Below, one piece after another: positions 34,280-41,709 of a stretch of 64,000 bases of DNA; position 1 is the stretch's first letter; every line of letters begins with the position of its first letter. The notes under the pieces are model-generated. The model worked only from the letters and a program-made list of their open reading frames with translations, searched no databases and was not told where the DNA came from. The stretch is from JAZDOK01 sp043798715. GTDB lineage: Bacteria; Vulcanimicrobiota; JAZDOK01. The stretch covers positions 1-64,000 of the forward strand of contig JAZDOK010000066.1 in NCBI GenBank assembly GCA_043798715.1. The letters run 5' to 3'. The position numbers were made by a program, and so were the translations under genes.

Positions 34280-34963
34280 GTGAGCTCCCTGATCAGGACC
34301 GAGGGACTCACCAGAATTTACCGGACAGGGCCGGTGGAAGTCCGGGCGCTCGACGGAGTTTCCCTCGAGGTGAATGAAGGCGAGGTTCTCTGCATCTGGG
34401 GCCGCTCAGGAAGCGGAAAGACGACCCTCCTCAATCTTCTGGGATGCCTGGATCGCCCGACCAGCGGAAAAATATTTCTGGAAGAAGAGGAACTGACTTC
34501 GCTTTCGGAACGAGAACTGCCCTTAATCCGGAGGAGGGGATTCGGCTTCATCTTCAGCCCATTCAACCTCATCTCTCATCTGACCGCCCTCGAGAACGTG
34601 GCGCTTCCTATGAAATATTCGAAAATTCCCCTTAAAGAACGGAAGACACGTGCTTTGAACGAACTTTGCCGGCTGGGACTCGATAAAAGAGTTCACTTCT
34701 ATCCAGGCCAGCTCTCGGGAGGGGAACTTCAGCGCGTCTCCATTGCCCGGGCCCTCGTCACCCGCCCCCGGATCGTGCTGGCCGATGAGCCGACCGGACT
34801 TCTTGACTCCAAGACCGCCGAAGATTTTGCCTCCCTCATCCGGGAATCAAACAAAACCCTGGGCCAGACAATCCTGATCGTCTCTCATGACGAAATCCTG
34901 CGGGATATCGCCCACCGGGTTCTCGTGCTCCAGGACGGCCGGATTGAGAGGAATACGAAATGA
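34280..34963 (+). CDS. ABC transporter ATPase, LolD/MacB type, without permease
   Basis: A 227-residue ATPase subunit of the LolD/MacB/FtsE-like group. Walker A is GRSGSGKTT (about 37-45), Q-loop region GFIFSPFNLISHLTALENV, signature LSGGELQRVSIARALV, Walker B RIVLADEPTGLLDSKT and switch His IVSHD. It starts with GTG at 34280, two bases after the panC stop. Members of this group normally work with an FtsX/MacB-type permease carrying four helices and a large periplasmic domain, but no such gene follows. Instead there are five genes for uncharacterised membrane proteins, which may be its partners. The Q-loop Gln position reads Ser (FSPFN for the usual FQxFN), worth noting as a possible change in ATP coupling. 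Confidence 0.87.
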   Translation: MSSLIRTEGLTRIYRTGPVEVRALDGVSLEVNEGEVLCIWGRSGSGKTTLLNLLGCLDRPTSGKIFLEEEELTSLSERELPLIRRRGFGFIFSPFNLISHLTALENVALPMKYSKIPLKERKTRALNELCRLGLDKRVHFYPGQLSGGELQRVSIARALVTRPRIVLADEPTGLLDSKTAEDFASLIRESNKTLGQTILIVSHDEILRDIAHRVLVLQDGRIERNTK

Positions 34964-35000
34964 CGGGACGAATAGTGGGAATATATCTGGAGGAAAAGCC

Positions 35001-35816
35001 GTGGATCTGAGCCAGAGTCAAATGGCGTGGTTCAACCTCGATAAGCTCAACAATTTCATCGGCGTTTTCCTTTTTACCGCTCTCATAGCCTGGTTTATCT
35101 TTCGCGCCAGGCACCGGAATCTGTTTATCAGGAAAATTGCCGGGCTTTCGGCCATAGATGAGGCCGTGGGAAGAGCCACCGAGATGGGCCGGCCGGTGCT
35201 CTACGTGCCGGGCCTTCAGGACGTGGACAACATCCAGACCCTGGCCGCCCTCTCGATCCTGGGGCACGTGGCGGAGAAGACCGCCGAATATGAAACCCCG
35301 CTTCTGTGCCCTTGCTGCCGCTCGGTGGTTATGTCCACGGCCCAGGAGGTGGTTCGGGAATCGTATATCAGGTCCGGCAAGGCGGATGACTTCGTGCGGG
35401 ACAACGTCCGCTACCTCTCCGACGATCAGTTCGGATACGTGGCCGGGGTGGACGGCCTCATGATTCGCGAGAAACCGGCGGCCATCTTCTTCATGGGCCC
35501 TTTTTACGCCGAATCCCTCATCCTGGCTGAAACCGGCCATTCCACCGGCGCCATCCAGATAGCCGGCACCGCCGAGGCCTCCCAGCTTCCGTTCTTCGTG
35601 GCGGCCTGCGACTACACCCTGATCGGGGAGGAGCTCTACGCCGCCTCGGCCTGCCTCTCGCGCGATCCCGTCCAGGTGGGCAGCCTCAAGGGGCAGGACG
35701 CAGGAAAGGCGATTATCCTGGGGGCCATTCTGCTTTCATGCCTCCTCATGACTTTATCCCAAATATTCGGGTGGAGCGGCCTTGAAGAAACCATACGCGC
35801 CGTCTTCAGGACATAG
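35001..35816 (+). CDS. Uncharacterised bitopic membrane protein (DUF6754-like), operon gene 1
   Basis: A 271-residue protein with a membrane helix at each end (about 18-36 and 245-265) and a large soluble domain between. The domain has IDEAVGRATEMGRPVLYVPG, then a striking LLCPCCRSVV (C103, C105, C106), then MSTAQEVVRESYIRSGK and AAIFFMGPFYAESLILAETG. I think it resembles proteins annotated DUF6754, from memory only. It starts with GTG 35001 supported by GGAGG at 35-base-scale distance from the ATPase stop; an in-frame frame extension inside the ATPase gene is not needed. The three clustered Cys could bind metal or form a redox pair. It is the first of five tightly linked membrane-protein genes. 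Function unknown. Confidence 0.75.
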   Translation: MDLSQSQMAWFNLDKLNNFIGVFLFTALIAWFIFRARHRNLFIRKIAGLSAIDEAVGRATEMGRPVLYVPGLQDVDNIQTLAALSILGHVAEKTAEYETPLLCPCCRSVVMSTAQEVVRESYIRSGKADDFVRDNVRYLSDDQFGYVAGVDGLMIREKPAAIFFMGPFYAESLILAETGHSTGAIQIAGTAEASQLPFFVAACDYTLIGEELYAASACLSRDPVQVGSLKGQDAGKAIILGAILLSCLLMTLSQIFGWSGLEETIRAVFRT

Positions 35817-35828
35817 GAGCATGACGGC

Positions 35829-36485
35829 ATGAAACGACAACTTCCCATTCTCATTACCTTCATCGCCGGCATCACCATGATCATCCAGTTTTTCCTTCCC
35901 CGCCTGGAACATGCAACCGTCCCGCCGCTGGGCGATCTCTTTCTTAACTGGTTCCTCATAATCTTCGCCTTCGCCTATATCCTGGGAGGGGCCAGCCTGG
36001 TGGTCGTCAACTTCTCCAAAATCGCCAAGTCGGCTCCCGGCTGGGGATACAATGCGGTCCTCCTCGCCGGCCTCTTCGGAACGCTCGCGGCGGGCCTTTT
36101 CGGAGGCATTAATGAAGGCAGCCTCTTCCGCTACATTTTTAACTACGTCTTCACTCCTCTCTCGGCCACCATGTTCGCCCTCCTGGCTTTCTTCATCGCC
36201 TCGGCCGCCTTCCGGGCCTTTAAGGCCAAGACAATGGAGGCCACCCTTCTCCTCATCGCCGCCCTTATAGTGATGATCGGGCAGGTGCCGCTCGGGCAGG
36301 CGCTCTGGAGCCACCTCCCGTTTCTTAAGGGGATTTCACTTAACATCCTGATTGACGACTGGATCATGAACGGCTTTAATGCGGCCGGACAGCGGGCCAT
36401 CATCCTGGGGGCCTCTCTGGGACTCATTTCGATGTCCCTTAAGATACTGCTGGGCATCGAACGCTCCTACCTGGGAGGCGACTGA
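35829..36485 (+). CDS. Polytopic membrane protein, operon gene 2
   Basis: A 218-residue integral membrane protein of unknown function. Six hydrophobic segments are visible, approximately at residues 6-24, 37-60, 74-95, 105-130, 138-158 and 188-210. Notable loop sequence is FGGINEGSLFRYIFNYVFTPLSATMF and SHLPFLKGISLNILIDDWIMNGFNAAGQRAIILG, which look conserved-type but match no family I know. The start follows the previous stop by 12 bases with GGAG upstream, and its stop overlaps the next ATG (TGATG), indicating translational coupling. No Walker or metal motif. It should form part of a membrane complex with its neighbours. Confidence 0.75.
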   Translation: MKRQLPILITFIAGITMIIQFFLPRLEHATVPPLGDLFLNWFLIIFAFAYILGGASLVVVNFSKIAKSAPGWGYNAVLLAGLFGTLAAGLFGGINEGSLFRYIFNYVFTPLSATMFALLAFFIASAAFRAFKAKTMEATLLLIAALIVMIGQVPLGQALWSHLPFLKGISLNILIDDWIMNGFNAAGQRAIILGASLGLISMSLKILLGIERSYLGGD

Positions 36486-37318
36486 TGCTCTGGCGCCTGC
36501 TTAATCTCGACCGGAAAGTCATCTTCCTGCTGGTCCTGGCCGCGGCGGGAATACCCCTTTTCTTTCCGCTCAATATCGGGATCAAACCCTCCCAGCCGGT
36601 GAAAAATATCTACAATTTTATTGAGAAGCTTCCCCCCGGCAAAAATATCCTGATATCATTCGACTATGGCCCCTCCACCCGCATCGAGTGCGCGCCGATG
36701 GCGGCCGCCGTCATGCGCCACGCCTTCCGCCGCGGCCTCCGCGTCGTGGGCCTCACCGTCTGGCCGGAGGGCGCCGCCCTGGCCAGCGATCTTTTGAAGA
36801 GAATAGGGAAAGAGTGCGGTAAAAAATACGGGCAAGACTACCTGGATCTGGGGTACAAGCCAGGAAACGAAATGGCCATCCTGGCCTTAAGCAAGGGAAT
36901 CCAGACTATATGCCCCCGTGACGCCGCCGGAACTCCGATTGAAGAGTTCCCCATTCTCTCTGGAATCCGCACCCTCCGGGACTTCGACCTCATCCTTAGC
37001 TTCAGCGGAGGATTCCCCGGGCTTACGGACTGGATCACCATCGCCCAGGCGCAGTGCCACCGCCCGGTGGCCGGAGGCTGCACTGCGGTCATCGCGTCCC
37101 AGCTCTACCCCTACATCAACTCCGGCCAGCTCCTGGGCCTCATGGGAGGGCTCAAGGGGGCCGCCGAATATGAGACGCTCATCGGGCACCCCGAGGAGGC
37201 CTGCCTGGCCATGGACGCCCAGGGCGTGACGCACTTCCTCATCGCGGGCCTGATCCTGCTCTCTAACCTCGTTTTTTTTGCCACCAGGAAAAAGAAAAAA
37301 ATAAAGGGAGGCGTCTGA
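36485..37318 (+). CDS. Bitopic membrane protein with large soluble domain, operon gene 3
   Basis: A 277-residue protein of unknown function with the same layout as operon gene 1: a helix at residues about 10-28, a soluble alpha/beta region, and a second helix at about 247-266 followed by a very basic tail (RKKKKIKGGV). The soluble part has a repeated strand-helix pattern: NILISFDYGPSTRIECAPMA, GLRVVGLTVWPEGAALASDL, MAILALSKGIQTICPRD, DLILSFSGGFPGLTDWITIA and GGCTAVIASQLYPYI. This resembles a Rossmann-like fold without a clear nucleotide loop. Positive-inside reasoning puts the C-terminal tail in the cytoplasm and the domain on the outer face. It overlaps both neighbours by one base (TGATG). 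Confidence 0.75.
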   Translation: MLWRLLNLDRKVIFLLVLAAAGIPLFFPLNIGIKPSQPVKNIYNFIEKLPPGKNILISFDYGPSTRIECAPMAAAVMRHAFRRGLRVVGLTVWPEGAALASDLLKRIGKECGKKYGQDYLDLGYKPGNEMAILALSKGIQTICPRDAAGTPIEEFPILSGIRTLRDFDLILSFSGGFPGLTDWITIAQAQCHRPVAGGCTAVIASQLYPYINSGQLLGLMGGLKGAAEYETLIGHPEEACLAMDAQGVTHFLIAGLILLSNLVFFATRKKKKIKGGV

Positions 37319-38091
37319 TGGAAATACTCACCGCCTCCCAGGTCATCGGGCTTTGGATCGCAGGGTTTTTGACCCTCTTTATCTTCAGTTTTCTATACAG
37401 GGACAATCCCTTCTATAAGTTCGCGGAGCACCTCTACGTCGGGGTCTCCGCCGGCTACATGATGTCGGTGGATTTCTGGAACGTGCTCAAGCCGAACCTC
37501 ATTGACCGCCTGGCGACGGCCGTCTCGTCCGCCGTCTCGGGACGCATCTTCACTAAGGAATGCCTCTACCTCATCCCCGCCGTCCTGGGAATTCTCATGC
37601 TATCCAGGCTCTTTCCGAAAATCGGCTGGATCAGCCGCTGGCCATTGGCCTTCATAGTGGGGGTCACCGCCGGCATCAACATCGTCTATTCCATGCAGGC
37701 CCAGATCTTAAAACAGATAGAGGCCACCATACTCCCCCTCTGGGTCAAAGCTCCCCCGCATCTGGTCCAGTTAAAAATCGCGTCCCTTCAACTCTTCTCA
37801 TTCACCTCCGCGGTGGACTTAAGCCAAACCGTCTTTAACTGGCTCGTCGTCATCGGGGTGTGCTGCGGGCTTATCTATTTCTTCTTCTCGATGGAACACC
37901 GCGGCTTCTTTGGAGGCGCCTCGAGGGTGGGGATCTGGGTGCTCATGATCGCCTTCGGCGCGGCCTTCGGATACACCGTAATGGCCCGTGTCTCCCTCCT
38001 CATCGGGAGAATTCTCTTTTTCAAAAACGAGTGGTGGGAGGCCGTAAAAGTGACCTTCGCGGCTATCCTGCGCCTCTTTCATTCCGGTTAA
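37318..38091 (+). CDS. Polytopic membrane protein, operon gene 4
   Basis: A 257-residue integral membrane protein of unknown function, with about six to seven hydrophobic segments spread across the chain (for example VIGLWIAGFLTLFIFSFLY at the start, LYLIPAVLGILMLSRLF, LAFIVGVTAGINIVY, WLVVIGVCCGLIYFFFS and IWVLMIAFGAAFGYTVMA). The loop YKFAEHLYVGVSAGYMMSVDFWNVLKPNLIDRLA near residue 40 carries charged residues next to a helix and could form a functional site. It starts in a TGATG overlap with gene 3. The alternation of polytopic and domain-bearing proteins in genes 1-4 argues for one membrane assembly. Confidence 0.75.
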   Translation: MEILTASQVIGLWIAGFLTLFIFSFLYRDNPFYKFAEHLYVGVSAGYMMSVDFWNVLKPNLIDRLATAVSSAVSGRIFTKECLYLIPAVLGILMLSRLFPKIGWISRWPLAFIVGVTAGINIVYSMQAQILKQIEATILPLWVKAPPHLVQLKIASLQLFSFTSAVDLSQTVFNWLVVIGVCCGLIYFFFSMEHRGFFGGASRVGIWVLMIAFGAAFGYTVMARVSLLIGRILFFKNEWWEAVKVTFAAILRLFHSG

Positions 38092-38096
38092 GAACG

Positions 38097-38501
38097 ATGG
38101 ATGAGTTTGTCGTCCATCCTCTCAGGCGCAATCTAACGCGCTCAATCATGGCGGCCGTGAGCATTGCGGTCGTCATGCTGGCTTTTTATTTCGCTCTCGG
38201 CCAATCCCTCTTGGCCGCCCTGGCCGCCGGGGTCTTTCTCTTCTTCAGCCTCTCCGCCTTCTTCTTTCCCACCGCCTATATCTTCTCGAATGAAACCTTG
38301 ACCATCAGGCGCTTTCTTTATAAACAAACGCTTTCTCTGAAGCAATTCAGAAGTTATTCAATCGAAAAAAACGGCATCTTCCTGAGCCCCTTCCCGGACA
38401 AGGAGCGCTTTGACAACTTCCGGGGAGTCTTCCTGGTACTGGATGCAAAGGAGCGGGAAAAAGTTTTGCCTCTGATCGAGAAGTACATCGCTAACGGTTA
38501 A
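38097..38501 (+). CDS. Small membrane protein with PH-like C-terminus, operon gene 5
   Basis: A 134-residue protein with two adjacent helices (about 18-36 and 39-58) and a C-terminal half that reads like a bacterial PH-type (bPH2) domain: TAYIFSNETLTIRRFLYKQTLSLKQFRSYSIEKNGIFL, followed by FRGVFLVLDAKEREKVLPLIEKYI. Such proteins are common small inner-membrane accessories. The start is the ATG at 38097, five bases after the preceding stop. It ends five bases before the MFS gene. The bPH2 call is from pattern only. It closes the set of five linked membrane genes. Confidence 0.7.
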   Translation: MDEFVVHPLRRNLTRSIMAAVSIAVVMLAFYFALGQSLLAALAAGVFLFFSLSAFFFPTAYIFSNETLTIRRFLYKQTLSLKQFRSYSIEKNGIFLSPFPDKERFDNFRGVFLVLDAKEREKVLPLIEKYIANG

Positions 38502-38506
38502 TCACA

Positions 38507-39763
38507 ATGAGAGCAAGGTTGAAAATGCAGGTCAATTCACAACTTTCGGACCGCAGGACCCTCGGCCCCTGGTTTATCATCGAAGGAATCCATTCCTACG
38601 CGGTCACCCTCTTTTGCTATGGGTGCTATTTCTATGCCAGCGAGGTTCTTCGAGCCACCGATACACAGTGTCTCTGGCTCTCCGCCGGCTGGGGCCTGTG
38701 CTATATTTTCCTTTCACTTCTCTCGGGGCACCTCGCGGCGCGCTGGGGCGCCCGGAACATGATTGCCGGCATGTCGGCCGGGTGCGTCATCACCGCCGCC
38801 GGGGGGCTCGTCGTCCTCCACTTTCAAAACATCTGGGTGCTCTTTGCCGCCATGGCCGCCTACAACTTCACCAACACGCAGATCTGGCCCGCCCTGGAAT
38901 CGGCTCTCACCCGAAGTCCGGGACGGATGAAATTATCCAGCCGGATTTCCCGTTTCAACGTCGTCTGGTCTGTGTCCAGCTCCCTCGCCTACTTCACTTC
39001 CGGCCCCATCATGAATCTGGGATGGAGTCTGGTATTCCTTATCCCGGCCGCCTGCGCTCTTATCGCTACGTTCCTCTCGCTCGGGTGGGCCGTCCCCCAG
39101 GATCAGCTTGCCACGGATCATATCACGGAAGATTCCCTGAATCTGAACGAGGGAACCGGAGGTGCTCCGCGGCGGCGGGCGGGGGTGCTCCTTCTCATGG
39201 CCTGGACATCCAACATGCTCGCCTACACGGCCATGAATGTGATTATTCCCGTCATGCCATTTCTAACACGCCTGGCGGCTCCGGGAGCCGGGATCTGGAC
39301 GGCGTCCCTCGGTTCGGTGTGGGGATTTGCGCGCTTCGGCGGATTTCTCCTGAGCCTGTTCTGGATGGGGTGGCGATACCGGGCCCGGTGGATGCTGGCC
39401 GCTTACGTGCTCCTCTGCACCGGGTTCGCCATGGTGCTCCTGTTCCCCGGAAACCTCACGGCCCTTCCGGGAGGGCAGGCGCTTTTCGGCCTGGGGGCAG
39501 CATTCGTCTATGCCGGTGCCCTGACTTACGCCATGCACTTAAGCTCCGGCTCAAGCGGACATGCCGGAATTCACGAGGCTCTTATCGGGATGGGAATTAC
39601 CCTGGGACCTGCGGTCGGCGCGCTGGCGGGAAACGGCAGCCGGAGCCTCTCCAACATCGCCGGAGCCGTACTGAGCCTGCTGGGGCTTGGGGCTATCGTA
39701 CTTTTCGTGTTCTGGTATCGCGGAAGACGCGAGGAAAACGGCGCCCAGGTCTCCAGGGAGTAA
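38507..39763 (+). CDS. MFS transporter
   Basis: A 418-residue transporter with twelve predicted helices and a cytoplasmic loop near residue 190-215 (DQLATDHITEDSLNLNEGTG). The loop between helices 2 and 3 is SGHLAARWGARNMIAG, a relaxed version of the MFS signature. The N-terminus MRARLKMQVNSQLSDRRTLGPWFIIEGIHSYAVTLFCYG is plain for the superfamily. Substrate unknown. It follows gene 5 by five bases and so belongs to the panC-ATPase-membrane-protein run. The ATG at 38507 lacks an obvious ribosome site; an ATG at 38525 is the alternative. It converges with the GGDEF-like gene with 18 bases between. Confidence 0.82.
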   Translation: MRARLKMQVNSQLSDRRTLGPWFIIEGIHSYAVTLFCYGCYFYASEVLRATDTQCLWLSAGWGLCYIFLSLLSGHLAARWGARNMIAGMSAGCVITAAGGLVVLHFQNIWVLFAAMAAYNFTNTQIWPALESALTRSPGRMKLSSRISRFNVVWSVSSSLAYFTSGPIMNLGWSLVFLIPAACALIATFLSLGWAVPQDQLATDHITEDSLNLNEGTGGAPRRRAGVLLLMAWTSNMLAYTAMNVIIPVMPFLTRLAAPGAGIWTASLGSVWGFARFGGFLLSLFWMGWRYRARWMLAAYVLLCTGFAMVLLFPGNLTALPGGQALFGLGAAFVYAGALTYAMHLSSGSSGHAGIHEALIGMGITLGPAVGALAGNGSRSLSNIAGAVLSLLGLGAIVLFVFWYRGRREENGAQVSRE

Positions 39764-39781
39764 GGCCTTCCGGTATTTACG

Positions 39782-41620
39782 TCAGGCCGGGAAGGAGGTG
39801 TGGTTACCTCCCTGGGCCAGCGAGCCACTGAGCGCCATCTCGGCCTTCTCCAGGAGTTCATCCTTCGAGGCGGCGTCCTGGGGAAGGGAGGCCAGGCCGA
39901 TGCTGACGCTGATCTTGCCTCCCCGCGACGGATCCTGCCCCACGGCCCGCACGGCTATGGCCATGCGGATGCGCTCTGCGATCAGGATGGCGTTGGCCCG
40001 GTTGGACTGGATTAGCAGGACGCCGAAGCGGTCGTTTTCGAGACGGCTGACCACATCGGTCTCCCGGGTGTGTCCCCGCAGAACCTCGGAAACCTGGAGG
40101 AGCGCCTGGTCTCCCATCTCCCGCCCGTAGATTTTATTAAAGTCGGAGAAGTGATCGATGTCTATAAGAAGGAGGCAGAGGATGTTCTTATATCTCCGGG
40201 CCCGCTTGACCTCGTCGGAGATGCGCTCCTGGAAGAAGAATGGATTATAAAGCCCGGTCAGGGAATCGGAAATTCCCTGTGAAAGCGCCTTCTGGAATTG
40301 CAGCGCGTTTTTGATGGTCCCGGAGGCCACCCTGGCGAAGGCCACCAGTTCCTCCAGATTCTCCTCCGTGTAGGCCCGCTCCGTGGGCCGGCCCAGGTAG
40401 AGGGCGCCGAAAACGTCTCCTCCTATCGCCAGGGGAGCGATCAATACTGATTTTTCATGAGTTAGAAGAGAGGTGAGTTCTTTTCCGTCTTTTTCTATGC
40501 TCGCATTGTCTATCTTCAGGGGTTCGAGCTTCTGGGCGACGTAGCCGACGGCTCCCTCCCCCATTACGACACTGAAGCTCCTGAAATAATCAGAGTAAGG
40601 GCTGGCCGCAACCTCGGCGAAGAGCGCCCTGTTTTCATTCGGTTCATCGGCGACGAAGAGAATGGCCGTCTGAGATGGAATGAATTCAAGGAGGTATTCC
40701 ACCAGCGCGATATAGGCGTCATCAGTCGAAAGCGTAACGTCAAATTTTTCGAAACGTTCGACCAGGGCGGTCATCAGATTGTTCTTCTTCCTCAGGGCCT
40801 CGCTCTCTGCGGCCGAGCGCTGAAGCAGCTCCTTTTCCTTCTGCTGGACGGTCTGCTGGGTCGCCTGCGCATTGAAGCGGGCCTCGTGCAGGTTCTTTTG
40901 AAGGCTTTCTACCTCTTTTACGGAATTTTCGAGCTCCTCATGCAGCTTGTCGAGCTGGTCAACCCGCTCTTCCAGCTCGTTGAAGACCTCTTTTAATTGC
41001 TTCTTGTTGCTTTGGAGTTCCTGGGCCAGCAAGGCCTTTTCCTCCCAGACTTTTCTTTGCTGGTAGGAGAGGGCCTCTTCATGGGAGGTGGAGAAGGTAA
41101 AAAGCCATATGAATAGGACGGCGGTGATGAAGAATATTTTAAAATTGTTGAAAAGCAGATCAGAGGACATTCCTCCGGTGCTGATGATATTAAGCCACTG
41201 GAGGATGACGATCGGCATGCAGATGACGGCGACGATCAGGATAACCAGGGTGGCGGCGCTGAAGCCCAGATAGAGCGACGCTTCCAGGACCGGCAGGATG
41301 ATGGCCAGATAAAAGAAGGCGATGCCGTAATACCAGCTCAACAGGAAACCGATCGAGATGTCAACCAGGATAAGCAGATAGACGTTGGCCTTCTTGTCCG
41401 TCCAGCGGGCCGCATAGAGGCTGGCGATAATTTCATAGATAACAAGGACGACCAGTACCGCCGCCGGTTGCTCGGAGAAGGGGAAAGGAAGGGGCTTAAG
41501 GGTCCTGGCAAAGGAAAACCCCGTAAGAAGCACGCCGAGAAACAAGGAGAACCAACGGAAGATAACTATGTATAACCGCAACTTGGGGACGCCCAGGAAT
41601 TCTCCTTCGGTGGTGTTCAT
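39782..41620 (-). CDS. Membrane GAF-GGDEF protein with degenerate GGDEF motif
   Basis: A 612-residue sensor-type protein. About six membrane helices occupy residues 15-190, a long coiled coil 195-285 (KKQLKEVFNELEERVDQLDK), a GAF-type domain about 295-440, and a C-terminal GGDEF-fold domain 455-600 (LLIDIDHFSDFNKIYGREMGDQALLQVSEVLRGHTRETDVV). The signature position reads ENDRF (528-532) instead of GG[DE]EF, so diguanylate cyclase activity is unlikely; the domain may bind nucleotide or act as a relay. The nearby NKIYGREMGD retains the fold. It is divergent from mfd with 89 bases between the two starts. Input signal is unknown; the GAF part may bind a small ligand. Confidence 0.85.
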   Translation of the reverse strand: MNTTEGEFLGVPKLRLYIVIFRWFSLFLGVLLTGFSFARTLKPLPFPFSEQPAAVLVVLVIYEIIASLYAARWTDKKANVYLLILVDISIGFLLSWYYGIAFFYLAIILPVLEASLYLGFSAATLVILIVAVICMPIVILQWLNIISTGGMSSDLLFNNFKIFFITAVLFIWLFTFSTSHEEALSYQQRKVWEEKALLAQELQSNKKQLKEVFNELEERVDQLDKLHEELENSVKEVESLQKNLHEARFNAQATQQTVQQKEKELLQRSAAESEALRKKNNLMTALVERFEKFDVTLSTDDAYIALVEYLLEFIPSQTAILFVADEPNENRALFAEVAASPYSDYFRSFSVVMGEGAVGYVAQKLEPLKIDNASIEKDGKELTSLLTHEKSVLIAPLAIGGDVFGALYLGRPTERAYTEENLEELVAFARVASGTIKNALQFQKALSQGISDSLTGLYNPFFFQERISDEVKRARRYKNILCLLLIDIDHFSDFNKIYGREMGDQALLQVSEVLRGHTRETDVVSRLENDRFGVLLIQSNRANAILIAERIRMAIAVRAVGQDPSRGGKISVSIGLASLPQDAASKDELLEKAEMALSGSLAQGGNHTSFPA

Positions 41621-41709
41621 TACGCTTTTTCTATTCTCCGGAAAACTGCCATTTTCCTCTCCAGAGAAGCAAAAAGAGGGAAAGAGGATTCGCGGGAGAA
41701 ATTTTCTTC

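Noticed and set aside
39766..39793. Possible terminator between the MFS and GGDEF genes
   Set aside because: The stem has a bulge and no T tract on either strand.
38614..39831. 405-codon plus-strand frame inside the MFS gene
   Set aside because: Shadow of a GC-rich gene; Arg/Pro/His-rich composition with no domain.
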